Below, in pieces: positions 1 through 8,425 of a stretch of 64,000 nt of DNA; position 1 is the stretch's first letter; each line of letters starts with the position of its first letter. Under the pieces are notes generated by a model. That model saw only the letters and a program-made list of their open reading frames with translations, did not search any database and was not told where the DNA came from. The stretch lies in assembly GCF_019904135.1 (NCBI RefSeq), contig NZ_JAIOGQ010000001.1:124001-188000 (forward strand). The letters run 5' to 3'. This stretch comes from Paenibacillus caui. GTDB taxonomy: Bacteria; Bacillota; Bacilli; Paenibacillales; Paenibacillaceae. The translations under genes were made by a program, and so were the position numbers.

Positions 1-1105
1 CGTTAACTTTATTGGTTGTTGTATCTTTAGTTATAGCTTTGATAGAAGAAAGCGTAGGAACCGTTTTATCGCTCACTTGGAACGTTGTAGCGTAAGGAGC
101 AAATTCGGTACCATCAACATATACACCGTTGAAAGAAACAGTGTAGTAACCGTTTTGAGTCAGTTGTCCAGGAGTAGTCAAAGTAACGGTTGTTTCGTCA
201 CTGCTAAGTACTGGATCTGTTTCTGCAGAGTTGTATACAACAGCGCCAGAAGCATCAGTAACTTTGAAGGAAGCAACCTTCAGATCAACCACGCGGTTGA
301 ACTTGATTTGTACATCCTTCAGGTTTGTAGCCGCAACAGAAGTTACTTGTGCATTTTCAAGAGTAACAGTAGTTTTATACTGTTTTTCTTTGTATGTGAA
401 AGTAATTTCGGTTGGAGTGTTAGCTACCAAAGGAGTAGTCAACGTTACAGTTGTAGTTGATTTGTCATCGAAAGTAACCAGAACGGAAGTTGGGTTCTGT
501 GCTACAGCCGATACGACTTTAGGGCCTTGCGACTCATCGAAGATCGCGTACGCAGCTACAACTGCTTGGGAACGAGTTGCGTTTGCTTGCCAGTTCAGGC
601 TAGCTTCGAGCAGGCCTTTGTTGATTGCGGCTTGAACTTCGCCTTGAGCCCATGCAGATGCTTTGTTGTCAATGCCAGTTGTAGGAACTTCCAGTTTCAG
701 AGCGCGAGTCAGAACGATCGCCAATTCTTGAGCCGTTACGTTGCCGTTCGGGTTGAAGAATTGTTTACCGTTAACTGTAGAACCTTTCATGATGCCTGCA
801 GCTGTTACAGCTTCAATAAATGGAGCTGCCCAGTGTTTAGCACCGTAGTTTTTGTCTTTGTAAGTATAAACGCCAGTTACTTCTTTCAGGCCCAAGGATT
901 TAGTGATGATCTTCGCGAGTTCAGCGCGAGTCAGTGTTTTCTCCAGGTGAGCCAAACCGCCTGGCAATCCGGATACGATGCCTTGAGCTTTCAGAGCATC
1001 AAATTTTTGGTCTGGCGTCAAAGTTGCGTCAGCGCCGAACGCTACAGAAGCAAACATGGAGAATGCCATTGCTGTAGACAGAGCTACGGATAAAATTTTC
1101 TTCAT
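1..1105 (-). CDS. S-layer protein with N-terminal SLH domains (3' end outside window)
   Basis: Read in reverse from the ATG at 1105, the frame stays open to the window edge (about 368 residues), so the C-terminus is missing. It begins with a Sec signal peptide (MKKILSVALS, cleavage near residue 25). Three SLH domains follow, with the core motifs TRAE (about 59-62), TAQE (about 124-127) and TRSQ (about 177-180), then Thr/Val-rich beta-sandwich sequence typical of S-layer Ig-like repeats. SLH domains bind pyruvylated secondary cell-wall polymer, whose synthesis genes lie just upstream. A strong AAGGAGGAG ribosome site and a long leader with its own promoter suggest high expression. It is very probably a major S-layer or S-layer-like protein; which one cannot be said from the partial sequence. 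Confidence 0.9.
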   Translation of the reverse strand, partial: MKKILSVALSTAMAFSMFASVAFGADATLTPDQKFDALKAQGIVSGLPGGLAHLEKTLTRAELAKIITKSLGLKEVTGVYTYKDKNYGAKHWAAPFIEAVTAAGIMKGSTVNGKQFFNPNGNVTAQELAIVLTRALKLEVPTTGIDNKASAWAQGEVQAAINKGLLEASLNWQANATRSQAVVAAYAIFDESQGPKVVSAVAQNPTSVLVTFDDKSTTTVTLTTPLVANTPTEITFTYKEKQYKTTVTLENAQVTSVAATNLKDVQIKFNRVVDLKVASFKVTDASGAVVYNSAETDPVLSSDETTVTLTTPGQLTQNGYYTVSFNGVYVDGTEFAPYATTFQVSDKTVPTLSSIKAITKDTTTNKVN

Positions 1106-1230
1106 AACCTTTTTTTCTCCTCCTTGATTAACTTTCATGTTAAAAGAGTTTTCTTTAGTTGAGTAGCTCGTGTTACTCATTAGCCGATACACCCCCTTTC
1201 CCGAGTCGAACGAACTTCTTATAAATGATG

Positions 1231-1249
1231 TCTGTGAGATCGTCACAGA
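1231..1249 (-). other. Perfect hairpin in the S-layer mRNA leader
   Basis: TCTGTGA and TCACAGA form a perfect 7-bp stem around a 5-base loop, between the predicted promoter and the start codon. Long structured leaders that stabilise mRNA are common for S-layer genes; that role is inferred here. Confidence 0.45.
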
Positions 1250-1306
1250 AACTTGTAAACAATATTACATGTAGAAATAGAGTAGTTTCCTAATCCTACC
1301 TTTCAC

Positions 1307-1335
1307 ATTATACAATGTGTGACTATAGCCGTAAA
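1307..1335 (-). promoter_or_regulatory. Putative sigma-A promoter of the S-layer gene
   Basis: On the minus strand TTTACG (1330-1335) and a perfect TATAAT (1307-1312) are 17 bases apart. The -10 box sits inside the inverted repeat CACATT-ATAC-AATGTG (1304-1319), which could be an operator. Transcription would give a leader of about 190 bases. Confidence 0.5.
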
Positions 1336-1619
1336 GCTAATTTTTCTAATAGATAGACAAGTTTCCCCAATCGGTACAATCTGCCATGTCTAATTTAGTC
1401 ACCATTATGTAATGCTCTACATCTTAAACGCAGTAGAATTCAAAAAGTTGCGGACTTGGAAAAAAAATTTGCACTTTCTTCATCCTGTTACAATCTGCCT
1501 TTTTTTCTGTGTTTTTTATTATATGGATTTTATAGGTACACAGTAAATAATTCCGGAATATTCCAATCAACTGACAACCTTTTTCAGAGCAACAACCTAA
1601 ATGTATGCATTTGAACATC

Positions 1620-1651
1620 AAAAAAGACATCCCAATTTGGAATGTCTTTTT
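1620..1651 (-). terminator. Rho-independent terminator of the 113-residue gene
   Basis: AAAAGACAT and ATGTCTTTT flank a short AT-rich centre, giving a hairpin with a U-run on the minus strand, 30-60 bases after the stop at 1681. The rest of the 1106-1680 gap is AT-rich; a 68-codon minus frame in it has no ribosome site and runs away from this terminator, so I do not call it. Confidence 0.75.
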
Positions 1652-1680
1652 AAATTCTTTCTTATTTTAAATACACAGGG

Positions 1681-2022
1681 TTATCTAACTTTCAAAGCCA
1701 ATTGGATTATTTGGGCGCGCAGTTCAGGATTTGCCCCAACATTTTGATAGAAATTATCGATTTCGGTTTTATGTTCTTGATATTCCTTCTCATGCTTCAT
1801 AGTCACACGTGACCACTCGATCAGCTCATTCTCAGCGTTAGTCAGCGTAACATAGGCATCATGAAATCCCGTCTCCAGGACAAGCCCTTCCATAACTTCC
1901 TCAGTGATTTCCTGCAGCTTCTGCGTTTCTTCGATTCTCTTCTCCAATACTTTCGCTCTATCCTCAAATTTCGTCTTTGCCTTCATATAATCCAGTTGAG
2001 GTTTCGATAAAATCGGTTTCAT
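1681..2022 (-). CDS. Hypothetical helical protein, 113 residues
   Basis: I do not recognise a family. The protein is charged, lacks a signal peptide or membrane segment, and is almost entirely predicted helix with heptad-like stretches (residues 12-55 and 65-95), so a coiled-coil or helical bundle is likely. The start follows AAAGGGTGAAG at normal spacing, and a clear terminator comes after the stop, so it looks like a genuine single-gene unit. It lies between two SLH-protein genes on the same strand but has no visible surface-targeting signal. Function unknown. Confidence 0.7.
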   Translation of the reverse strand: MKPILSKPQLDYMKAKTKFEDRAKVLEKRIEETQKLQEITEEVMEGLVLETGFHDAYVTLTNAENELIEWSRVTMKHEKEYQEHKTEIDNFYQNVGANPELRAQIIQLALKVR

Positions 2023-2183
2023 TGTCCATCTTCACCCTTTTGCAAAAAATGTCTGGCTTCTGCTATTGTAACGTAAATTCTATTAAATTACAAAATCAAG
2101 AAGTTACCAGTAAGTTCCAGCTGTAAAAACCACCCCCTTTGAAACCACATGCAATCTCACTTACTGCTTCTGCGTGCTAAAAA

Positions 2184-2211
2184 TAAAGAGCCGGATGCCT
2201 CCGGCCCTTTC
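2184..2211 (-). terminator. Terminator after the large SLH protein
   Basis: GCCGGA-TGCC-TCCGGC, extended by flanking AAAG/CTTT pairing, is followed on the minus strand by TTTATTTTT, directly after the stop at 2225. Confidence 0.85.
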
Positions 2212-2224
2212 CTTAATCTAATAG

Positions 2225-5200
2225 CTACTGAATATTCGGCAGCTTCTTCAAGCTGATCATGACTTTGCCCATCAACACCGCTGCATCACCCCGAAGCATG
2301 ACTGCATTAGGGTTAAACATATAACCTTGCTTTGGATCGTTGACATCAACCGGCGATCCGGTCATAAAGCCTTTCTGGGCGACTGCCAGAACAGCGGGCT
2401 GCGCATAATAATCAATGGATGCATAGTCTTTATAATATTTCTGCAGTCCTTTAATGATTTGGGCGCGGTTTGTTTGCATCTTCAAGTTCAGCGCCTTGGC
2501 AATCATGACCGCTGAGTCTTGCCGAGTTATACTGCTTGTTGGCTCGAAAACGGTAGGCTGGGTTCCTCGTGTAATTCCTGCACGAGCCGCCGTTTCTATA
2601 TAACGGAAATCCCACAAATCAGTTGATTTCACAGATGTAATATCATTCGAGATGTCTACAAAGTGCTGTGTACCCAAATAGTTTAACGGCAGATCCTTTG
2701 CACGCACAATCATGCTGGTGAACTCACCACGTGAAACGTAGGAGCTGTCTACACCAAACTGGTTAGCCGGATCGATTGGTTTCATGATCCCTTTTGCATA
2801 CAGGGTTTCCACATAATCGCGGGCATAAGGGTGCTGGTTGACATCCTTGTAGGAATAGCTGAGCTTGCCGACAACGTAGTAACCGAACCGGTCGAAGGAA
2901 ACCGTAATCGTATGCTTCTTCGCGTTAACTACGCCGCCCACATTCTCCCATTGTCTTAACTCCGGATTGTAATGGAATACCGTCACCAATCTTCCTGCAT
3001 CCTCTGAAAGATTCGGATCATAAGTTAAGGTCAATGTACCTCGCTTCGATGGAACAAGTTCTCTGAGCGGATCCCTGTCAAAGAAGTGCTTGACTTCAGG
3101 AACCCGGAATTGATACGGATCTGAACCATAGGTAACTGGATCGTATTCTGATGTATTGATATTATCTGCCAAACCAGGGTCAATCCAGAAGACCGAACTC
3201 GATTTGATAAAGTGGGTATCGAAGGTGCTCTGGAACATGATTTTACCCGGTCCAACGACATCAACGTCATAACCTGCGGGAACCTGTTCAAAATCATGCC
3301 GGTCTACAATGCCGTCCGTTCTATTGGCAATAGCGAACAGAAGATCATGATTCGCAAAGACTTGTCCTCTGTAAGAGGCGGCTTCATCATAATCGCGGCG
3401 GATTAAACTGGTTCCTTTCGGGAAGGCCAGAGACAGCTCTCCATTAAATACTTTAGAGTTTGATGCCATGGTCTGCATAAACTGCGCCCCAGGGATATTC
3501 GTCGGTACATAGCGGACCGTGATTGTCTGCGTGGTTGTGGTTGTTCCGACCGTAACGGTAACATTTATAACGGTATCTTTATTCGGCTTGAGGTTCTTGA
3601 CTATGGCCCGGTAAGCCGGATCATAGCCGACAATCCCGCCGGTTGTATAGTCCTGGAAGCTTGTCTTCTCTGCCTGCTGTTTATTTATGACAACGCTGGT
3701 TGCATTCGGTGAATAAACAACGACTTCTACAAAGTTCTGGTTCACGACGCGCTTCTGTGGAAGCGGACGAACAATGTTAAACGGCTCCGTTACCGGATTT
3801 ACTTCCAGACGGTAGGTCGCAACTGCACCGCCCTTACCGGTGTTATAAACCGAAATGTTATAAACGATTGGACTACCGTCTTCCGGGAGCGACTGATCTC
3901 TCAGGATAAAGCGGAAATACTGCTTATCCACATCATAGTACACGCTAAGCGGACTGCTTGTGGAGGCAGGGCCTACCATTGAAATTGTACCGCCAGAAAC
4001 AGGAACATTGTTCTCGACAAGCGAGAACTCGTTACCCAAATTCCATTCATTCACTATATCTTTGCCATCTGCGCTAGGTGAAGTAATTCTTACTACATAG
4101 TTGCTAAGAATGGCCTGTTTTTGCTCCGATGTGTTGGCTGATACAATCAGGGAATTGATCGAATTTTCAACATCCGTTTTGTTCGTGCCCAAATCCTTAA
4201 TAAAATCAAAGGTTCCATACACATTCATCTTCTTCTGCTTCGTCAGAAATACAGAACCATTGGATGTGAAGTTGGAATCCTGTCCTAAAGGTAGATTGTC
4301 ATTCAGATTTACAAATGTAAAAGGATAGACGCTGTCGCTTGATGCCGCCGGAATAGATGGCGAATCTTTAGGAATATAACTGAATTTATACGTTTTCGTG
4401 TATTTGCTCGAACCGTTGAATTCAAACTTGACCGTATTCTCACCAGGGAAAATCGCATTGTAAAGAGTATTCTCGGCATCGCCAGTAACAACAAACTTTG
4501 TTGTGCTGCTGTCTTGCTGCAAATCAATAAGCGTATTATTGACATACAGGAACACGCTGCGGCCTGATCCGCTGTATTTGATTTCACTTTCAGGAACATT
4601 CAGAATTTGGCCTCTCAGTTTATCCAGTTCGGTCAAAACTGTTTGTTTTCTGTTCGTGTCGCTGGCATCCAAATACATGACCAAACCTGTGTACAGCTTG
4701 TTGAACTTCACATCAGGTCCAAACAGCAGGGTTGCGGTTACACTTTTGACGTTCCCCGAACTTGTTTCAAAAGTTATGGTCTGGGAACCTGACTTAGGGA
4801 GGGCCGATATTTTCAAAATCGCGCGGACCATTGTCACGGAAGCTCCGTTTACATCCTTCACGATCAACTGATTCGGAACAACAAGCATATCTGCTGGCGT
4901 TCCGTTGATCTTAACTGAGTCGTTCACATTACCATTTGCAATCAGTACCTCAACGGCAGCAGGAAGCGAATAGATATTCGCGCCATCGAGACTGTCCCCG
5001 CTTAAATTGGCTACTTCGGTAGAACTCATACCCTCGCTATACCCGCTCAAATAATTGACCTGGTAGATGTAAGATTTACTTGGATCTCTCAAGGTAAAGC
5101 CAAAAGTCTGAGACGCTGCCTGATTATCCAACATAAACGACAGAGAGTTCTTTACATCTGGCGTAATGGGTCCAGGGAGCTGAAAAGAATAATCAGCCAG

Positions 5201-6190
5201 CATAAAATTTCCTGATATTGTTTTGTTAATCGAGGTAATCGAAGTTTTTGCGCCACCGTTAAAAATGTAATAAGCCGCAGGATCCTGAGGGTTCGCAGGA
5301 TCATAAGGTATCATGACTTTACCGTTGACCGTTAACCCGTTGGTCGCAGTGCTCGCAAAATCCGGGAATGTCGCCAGATCCGCAGACGTTTTGCTGCCAT
5401 CAGTTAAGGTAACATCATAAAAGGTAATTTTGCCATTGTAAAAAGTAAGCTCACGAGTTGTTTCAACCATTTGGTCATTATTTACAGCCTTAATTTTAAT
5501 CACGTTTTTACCGCTTTTCACATTGAAAGGCGCTGCATAGAAGCTGTACTTATCATAGCTGTTGACCGGATAGGTAAAGCTGTTGCCAACTCCGTTCACT
5601 TCCACAGTTACTTCTTCCGCCCCTGGAGCATAACCTGTGATCGTGATATCGGCTGAATCCTTCATATAAAAAGGACTGCTTGAAGTAGCGACTATGGTAG
5701 CCGGCTGACTTTCTGTCAAATCAACCGATTGCCCGCTCATCACAGCTTTAAGATTATAAAGCGTCGGATTATTTCTGTAATCGAAATAGATCGTATCAGA
5801 CACCGTTGTATTTCCGCCCTTGGAGCCGCTGAAGGTGACACGGTTCAGCCCCGCGTATAGCTGTAAGTTGGTTACGGTAATGGTAGAGCCATTTACGGTA
5901 AGACCTCCAATTTGACCTTTGCTGGAGTTGACTACAGTTACTTTCCCGCTGGAATCCACTTTGATCTGTTCAACACTGTAGTTTACTGTGTTCCCCAATA
6001 CGTTAGCTATGGTACCTGAAAAACTAACGCGGTCTGTATTTACAATTTTCGGGGAATTAATATCATACTGCTGGTTAGTAAACAGAAAATAGCTTCCCTC
6101 GGATGCTGCCGTTGCTCGTTCCGTAAATGAAACGGGAACAAGACCCACAATCAGGGCTACCGTCAATAGCAGGCTTATTACTCTCTTCAA
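2225..6190 (-). CDS. Large cell-surface protein with C-terminal SLH domains
   Basis: 1321 residues. It starts with a signal peptide (MKRVISLLLTVALIVGLVPV, cleavage near ATAA). The long body (about 30-1100) is rich in Thr, Val, Asn and Gly and reads as repeated beta-sandwich (Ig-like) modules, with several 'tITVTV'-type strands. The last roughly 210 residues hold three SLH domains, with core motifs VSRGEF, ITRQDS and MLRGDA. The anchor is thus C-terminal, unlike the neighbouring S-layer protein with its N-terminal SLH. It is probably an S-layer-associated or cell-wall-associated exoprotein; I see no catalytic motif. Its own terminator, and tagO terminators upstream, make it a separate transcription unit from the polymer operon. 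Confidence 0.88.
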   Translation of the reverse strand: MKRVISLLLTVALIVGLVPVSFTERATAASEGSYFLFTNQQYDINSPKIVNTDRVSFSGTIANVLGNTVNYSVEQIKVDSSGKVTVVNSSKGQIGGLTVNGSTITVTNLQLYAGLNRVTFSGSKGGNTTVSDTIYFDYRNNPTLYNLKAVMSGQSVDLTESQPATIVATSSSPFYMKDSADITITGYAPGAEEVTVEVNGVGNSFTYPVNSYDKYSFYAAPFNVKSGKNVIKIKAVNNDQMVETTRELTFYNGKITFYDVTLTDGSKTSADLATFPDFASTATNGLTVNGKVMIPYDPANPQDPAAYYIFNGGAKTSITSINKTISGNFMLADYSFQLPGPITPDVKNSLSFMLDNQAASQTFGFTLRDPSKSYIYQVNYLSGYSEGMSSTEVANLSGDSLDGANIYSLPAAVEVLIANGNVNDSVKINGTPADMLVVPNQLIVKDVNGASVTMVRAILKISALPKSGSQTITFETSSGNVKSVTATLLFGPDVKFNKLYTGLVMYLDASDTNRKQTVLTELDKLRGQILNVPESEIKYSGSGRSVFLYVNNTLIDLQQDSSTTKFVVTGDAENTLYNAIFPGENTVKFEFNGSSKYTKTYKFSYIPKDSPSIPAASSDSVYPFTFVNLNDNLPLGQDSNFTSNGSVFLTKQKKMNVYGTFDFIKDLGTNKTDVENSINSLIVSANTSEQKQAILSNYVVRITSPSADGKDIVNEWNLGNEFSLVENNVPVSGGTISMVGPASTSSPLSVYYDVDKQYFRFILRDQSLPEDGSPIVYNISVYNTGKGGAVATYRLEVNPVTEPFNIVRPLPQKRVVNQNFVEVVVYSPNATSVVINKQQAEKTSFQDYTTGGIVGYDPAYRAIVKNLKPNKDTVINVTVTVGTTTTTQTITVRYVPTNIPGAQFMQTMASNSKVFNGELSLAFPKGTSLIRRDYDEAASYRGQVFANHDLLFAIANRTDGIVDRHDFEQVPAGYDVDVVGPGKIMFQSTFDTHFIKSSSVFWIDPGLADNINTSEYDPVTYGSDPYQFRVPEVKHFFDRDPLRELVPSKRGTLTLTYDPNLSEDAGRLVTVFHYNPELRQWENVGGVVNAKKHTITVSFDRFGYYVVGKLSYSYKDVNQHPYARDYVETLYAKGIMKPIDPANQFGVDSSYVSRGEFTSMIVRAKDLPLNYLGTQHFVDISNDITSVKSTDLWDFRYIETAARAGITRGTQPTVFEPTSSITRQDSAVMIAKALNLKMQTNRAQIIKGLQKYYKDYASIDYYAQPAVLAVAQKGFMTGSPVDVNDPKQGYMFNPNAVMLRGDAAVLMGKVMISLKKLPNIQ

Positions 6191-6295
6191 AATGATGTCC
6201 TCCTTGTGATCGTCGTCGCTGCCCCCATTTCAGGGCGCAGTCAGCATTTACCTTATTTATCGGCTTTGCCCCTGTAAATTTGAAGAAAAATGGAA

Positions 6296-6325
6296 TAAAA
6301 AAACCTTATTCCGGATGGAATAAGG
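6296..6325 (-). terminator. Second terminator after tagO
   Basis: CCTTATTCC-ATCC-GGAATAAGG followed by TTTTTTT on the minus strand. It lies about 50 bases after the first tagO terminator and just before the SLH-protein leader. Confidence 0.85.
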
Positions 6326-6370
6326 CAAATGAGCCACTAGGCTGAAAACGTTATTCTTCATTTTAAAATA

Positions 6371-6405
6371 AAGCCCGCCTACCGGTTTGGATGGTTAGCG
6401 GGCTT
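6371..6405 (-). terminator. First terminator after tagO
   Basis: AAGCCCGC and GCGGGCTT pair around a 19-base loop 15 bases after the tagO stop; the minus strand continues TATTTT. With the hairpin at 6296-6325 it forms a tandem pair. Confidence 0.8.
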
Positions 6406-6419
6406 GTCCTATATAATCT

Positions 6420-7562
6420 TTATTTCGATCCGCGTTCTGCGTTTACTTTCATGCGCAGGCGCGCCAGGAAGTTCAGCAAAGGGCGCTTCGTTTTGCCGAT
6501 GAGACCGATAACCTCTGCGCCGATCTGCAGGAAGAAGGCCATGATGCAGATGACGACGAAGGTAACCCAGTTGGCCGAATACATGGCAGCGGACGATTGG
6601 ATGATGGCCAGGATACCGAAGAAGGCCGCAATCCCGTAAATGACCAGCACCGTCTGACGGTGGCTGAAGCCGAGCTCGCGCAGGCAGTGATGCAAATGCC
6701 CCTTGTCCGGCGAGAAGATCGGTTTCTTCTGCATCCAGCGGCGGACGATGGCAAACATCGTATCCGACAGCGGTACCCCGATCAGAATGAGCGGTGTCAG
6801 GAAGGACACGATCGCAACCTGCTTGAACCCAAGCAAGGACAAGAGCGCCAAGCTAAAGCCAAGGAAGAGCGCGCCGGAGTCCCCCATGAAGATTTTTGCA
6901 GGATGGAAATTGAAATACAGAAAACCAAGGATACTGCCCAGAAGCAGCATGCAGATGACAGCAACAATCTCATTGCCCATAATAAAGGCCATGACCGAGA
7001 TCGTCCCGATGGCAATCGCCGAGACACCGGCCGCCAGTCCGTCCAGCCCGTCAATCAGGTTAATCGCATTGGTTACTCCTACAATCCAGAGGAGCGTAAA
7101 TGGTATGGCAATCCAGCTTTCTACAGATGAATAAGTATGAAATGGAATATTGGCAAATTCAATTCGTATATCAAAACCGAATACCACGACGCAGGCTGTT
7201 GCGATTTGAACCAGAAATTTCAGCTTCGCGTTCAGCTGGAAGCGGTCATCCAGCGCACCAAGCAGCATAATCATCGTTCCGCCCACCACGAAGGCTTTTA
7301 CGAAGTTTACGTCCCGAGCGGAGAGGAAGCCTTCCGGAATAAACGGGAACACGGCTAACAAAGTGGCGATAACTGCTGCATAAATGGCTAACCCGCCTAG
7401 CCGAGGCATAATCGTTGTATGCACTTTACGAGCGTTGGGCTTATCCACTGCACCCACAAAAAAAGCGAATTTCTTTACAAGTGGAGTCAGGATCAGTGCC
7501 AAACAAAGCGTTAGTATAAATCCGATGATATAAATCATCAACATGTCGATTTCAACCCCCAT
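6420..7562 (-). CDS. tagO: Undecaprenyl-phosphate GlcNAc-1-phosphate transferase
   Basis: Membrane enzyme of the MraY/WecA/TagO family (up to 380 residues, about ten hydrophobic helices). It transfers a HexNAc-1-phosphate, probably GlcNAc-1-P, from UDP-sugar to undecaprenyl phosphate and so starts polymer synthesis on the inner membrane face. Visible family motifs are VDKPNARKVH (about 39-48), the Asp-rich LIDGLDGLAAG, MGDSGALF, and HLHH near 287. It lies 104 bases after tagA and closes the secondary cell-wall polymer operon. The first ATG (7562) lacks a good ribosome site; the ATG at 7544, behind GGGGGT, may be the true start. Confidence 0.92.
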   Translation of the reverse strand: MGVEIDMLMIYIIGFILTLCLALILTPLVKKFAFFVGAVDKPNARKVHTTIMPRLGGLAIYAAVIATLLAVFPFIPEGFLSARDVNFVKAFVVGGTMIMLLGALDDRFQLNAKLKFLVQIATACVVVFGFDIRIEFANIPFHTYSSVESWIAIPFTLLWIVGVTNAINLIDGLDGLAAGVSAIAIGTISVMAFIMGNEIVAVICMLLLGSILGFLYFNFHPAKIFMGDSGALFLGFSLALLSLLGFKQVAIVSFLTPLILIGVPLSDTMFAIVRRWMQKKPIFSPDKGHLHHCLRELGFSHRQTVLVIYGIAAFFGILAIIQSSAAMYSANWVTFVVICIMAFFLQIGAEVIGLIGKTKRPLLNFLARLRMKVNAERGSK

Positions 7563-7666
7563 TTGTTCTACCGGAATGAATTATACTCCGAAAGCACCTA
7601 AAGACCAACCTCATCATTCAGCAATTGTTAGCCGATATTCCGCCATATTCGCTCAATTACTGTGAA

Positions 7667-8425
7667 CTATCCCAGGTTTTCTTTCTCCTTCAGCACTTTA
7701 ACGGCGAATTTCGGCAGCGCAAGCATTCTGCGAAAGCGGGTTGGCTCTTTCAGAAGCCGGTAAAACCATTCCAGGCGAAGCCGCTGCATAAATTTTGGAG
7801 CTCTTTTGCTTCGACCGGATATAACGTCAAAGCTGCCGCCCACGCCCATTATAACCGGAACGCCAAGCTGCTGCTTATACTTGGCAATCCAGGGCTCTTG
7901 GGTATCCGCTCCCCTGGCGACGAACAGGATATGGGGCGCTGCAGCCTTAATGGCCTCCACAACCTCAAGATCCTGATCCGGGCCAAAATAGCCGTCGCGG
8001 CTTCCGACAATCTTCACGCCCGGATACTGCATTTGTAACCGGTTTGCTGCTTCCTGAATCACTTCCGGCGACGCGCCAAGCAGGTACACCTTCCAGGACC
8101 GCTTCTCGCCTGTCTTCATCAGCTGATGCAGCAGGTCAAACCCGGCAACCCGTTCCTTGACGGGATTCCCGGCCTTGCCGGAGGCCCAGACCACGCCGGC
8201 GCCGTCCGGCACAACGAGTTCAGCCTTCTGCATGATCTCCATATAAGCAGGATCCTCAAGGGCTGCCATGACCATGATCGGATTGGCGGTGATCACCTGA
8301 TGCGGCCGATCCGACTCTGCCGCTTCGGTCAAATAGGCTACCGTCTCTTCCATGTTCCATTTGCTGACCCGTATGCCGAACAGGTTCACTGAAGGAATTG
8401 TTTCGCTTTGTATCAAGTGTTTCAC
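7667..8425 (-). CDS. tagA: WecB/TagA/CpsF-family N-acetylmannosaminyltransferase
   Basis: 252 residues, a typical family length. TagA adds ManNAc from UDP-ManNAc to undecaprenyl-PP-GlcNAc, giving the disaccharide on which wall polymers are built. Family signatures are TANPIMVMAA, VVPDGAGVVWA (metal and substrate region), GVGGSFDVISG and the basic C-terminal RLRLEWFYRLLKEPTRFRR that tethers the enzyme to the membrane. The start overlaps the csaB stop by four bases (ATGA), implying translational coupling. Together with csaB and tagO it points to a GlcNAc-ManNAc backbone polymer, as known for Paenibacillus alvei. Confidence 0.93.
   Translation of the reverse strand: MKHLIQSETIPSVNLFGIRVSKWNMEETVAYLTEAAESDRPHQVITANPIMVMAALEDPAYMEIMQKAELVVPDGAGVVWASGKAGNPVKERVAGFDLLHQLMKTGEKRSWKVYLLGASPEVIQEAANRLQMQYPGVKIVGSRDGYFGPDQDLEVVEAIKAAAPHILFVARGADTQEPWIAKYKQQLGVPVIMGVGGSFDVISGRSKRAPKFMQRLRLEWFYRLLKEPTRFRRMLALPKFAVKVLKEKENLG

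Noticed and set aside
1424-1630. 68-codon minus-strand frame before the S-layer gene
   Set aside because: It overlaps the terminator of the upstream gene, lacks a ribosome site, and lies in AT-rich leader DNA.
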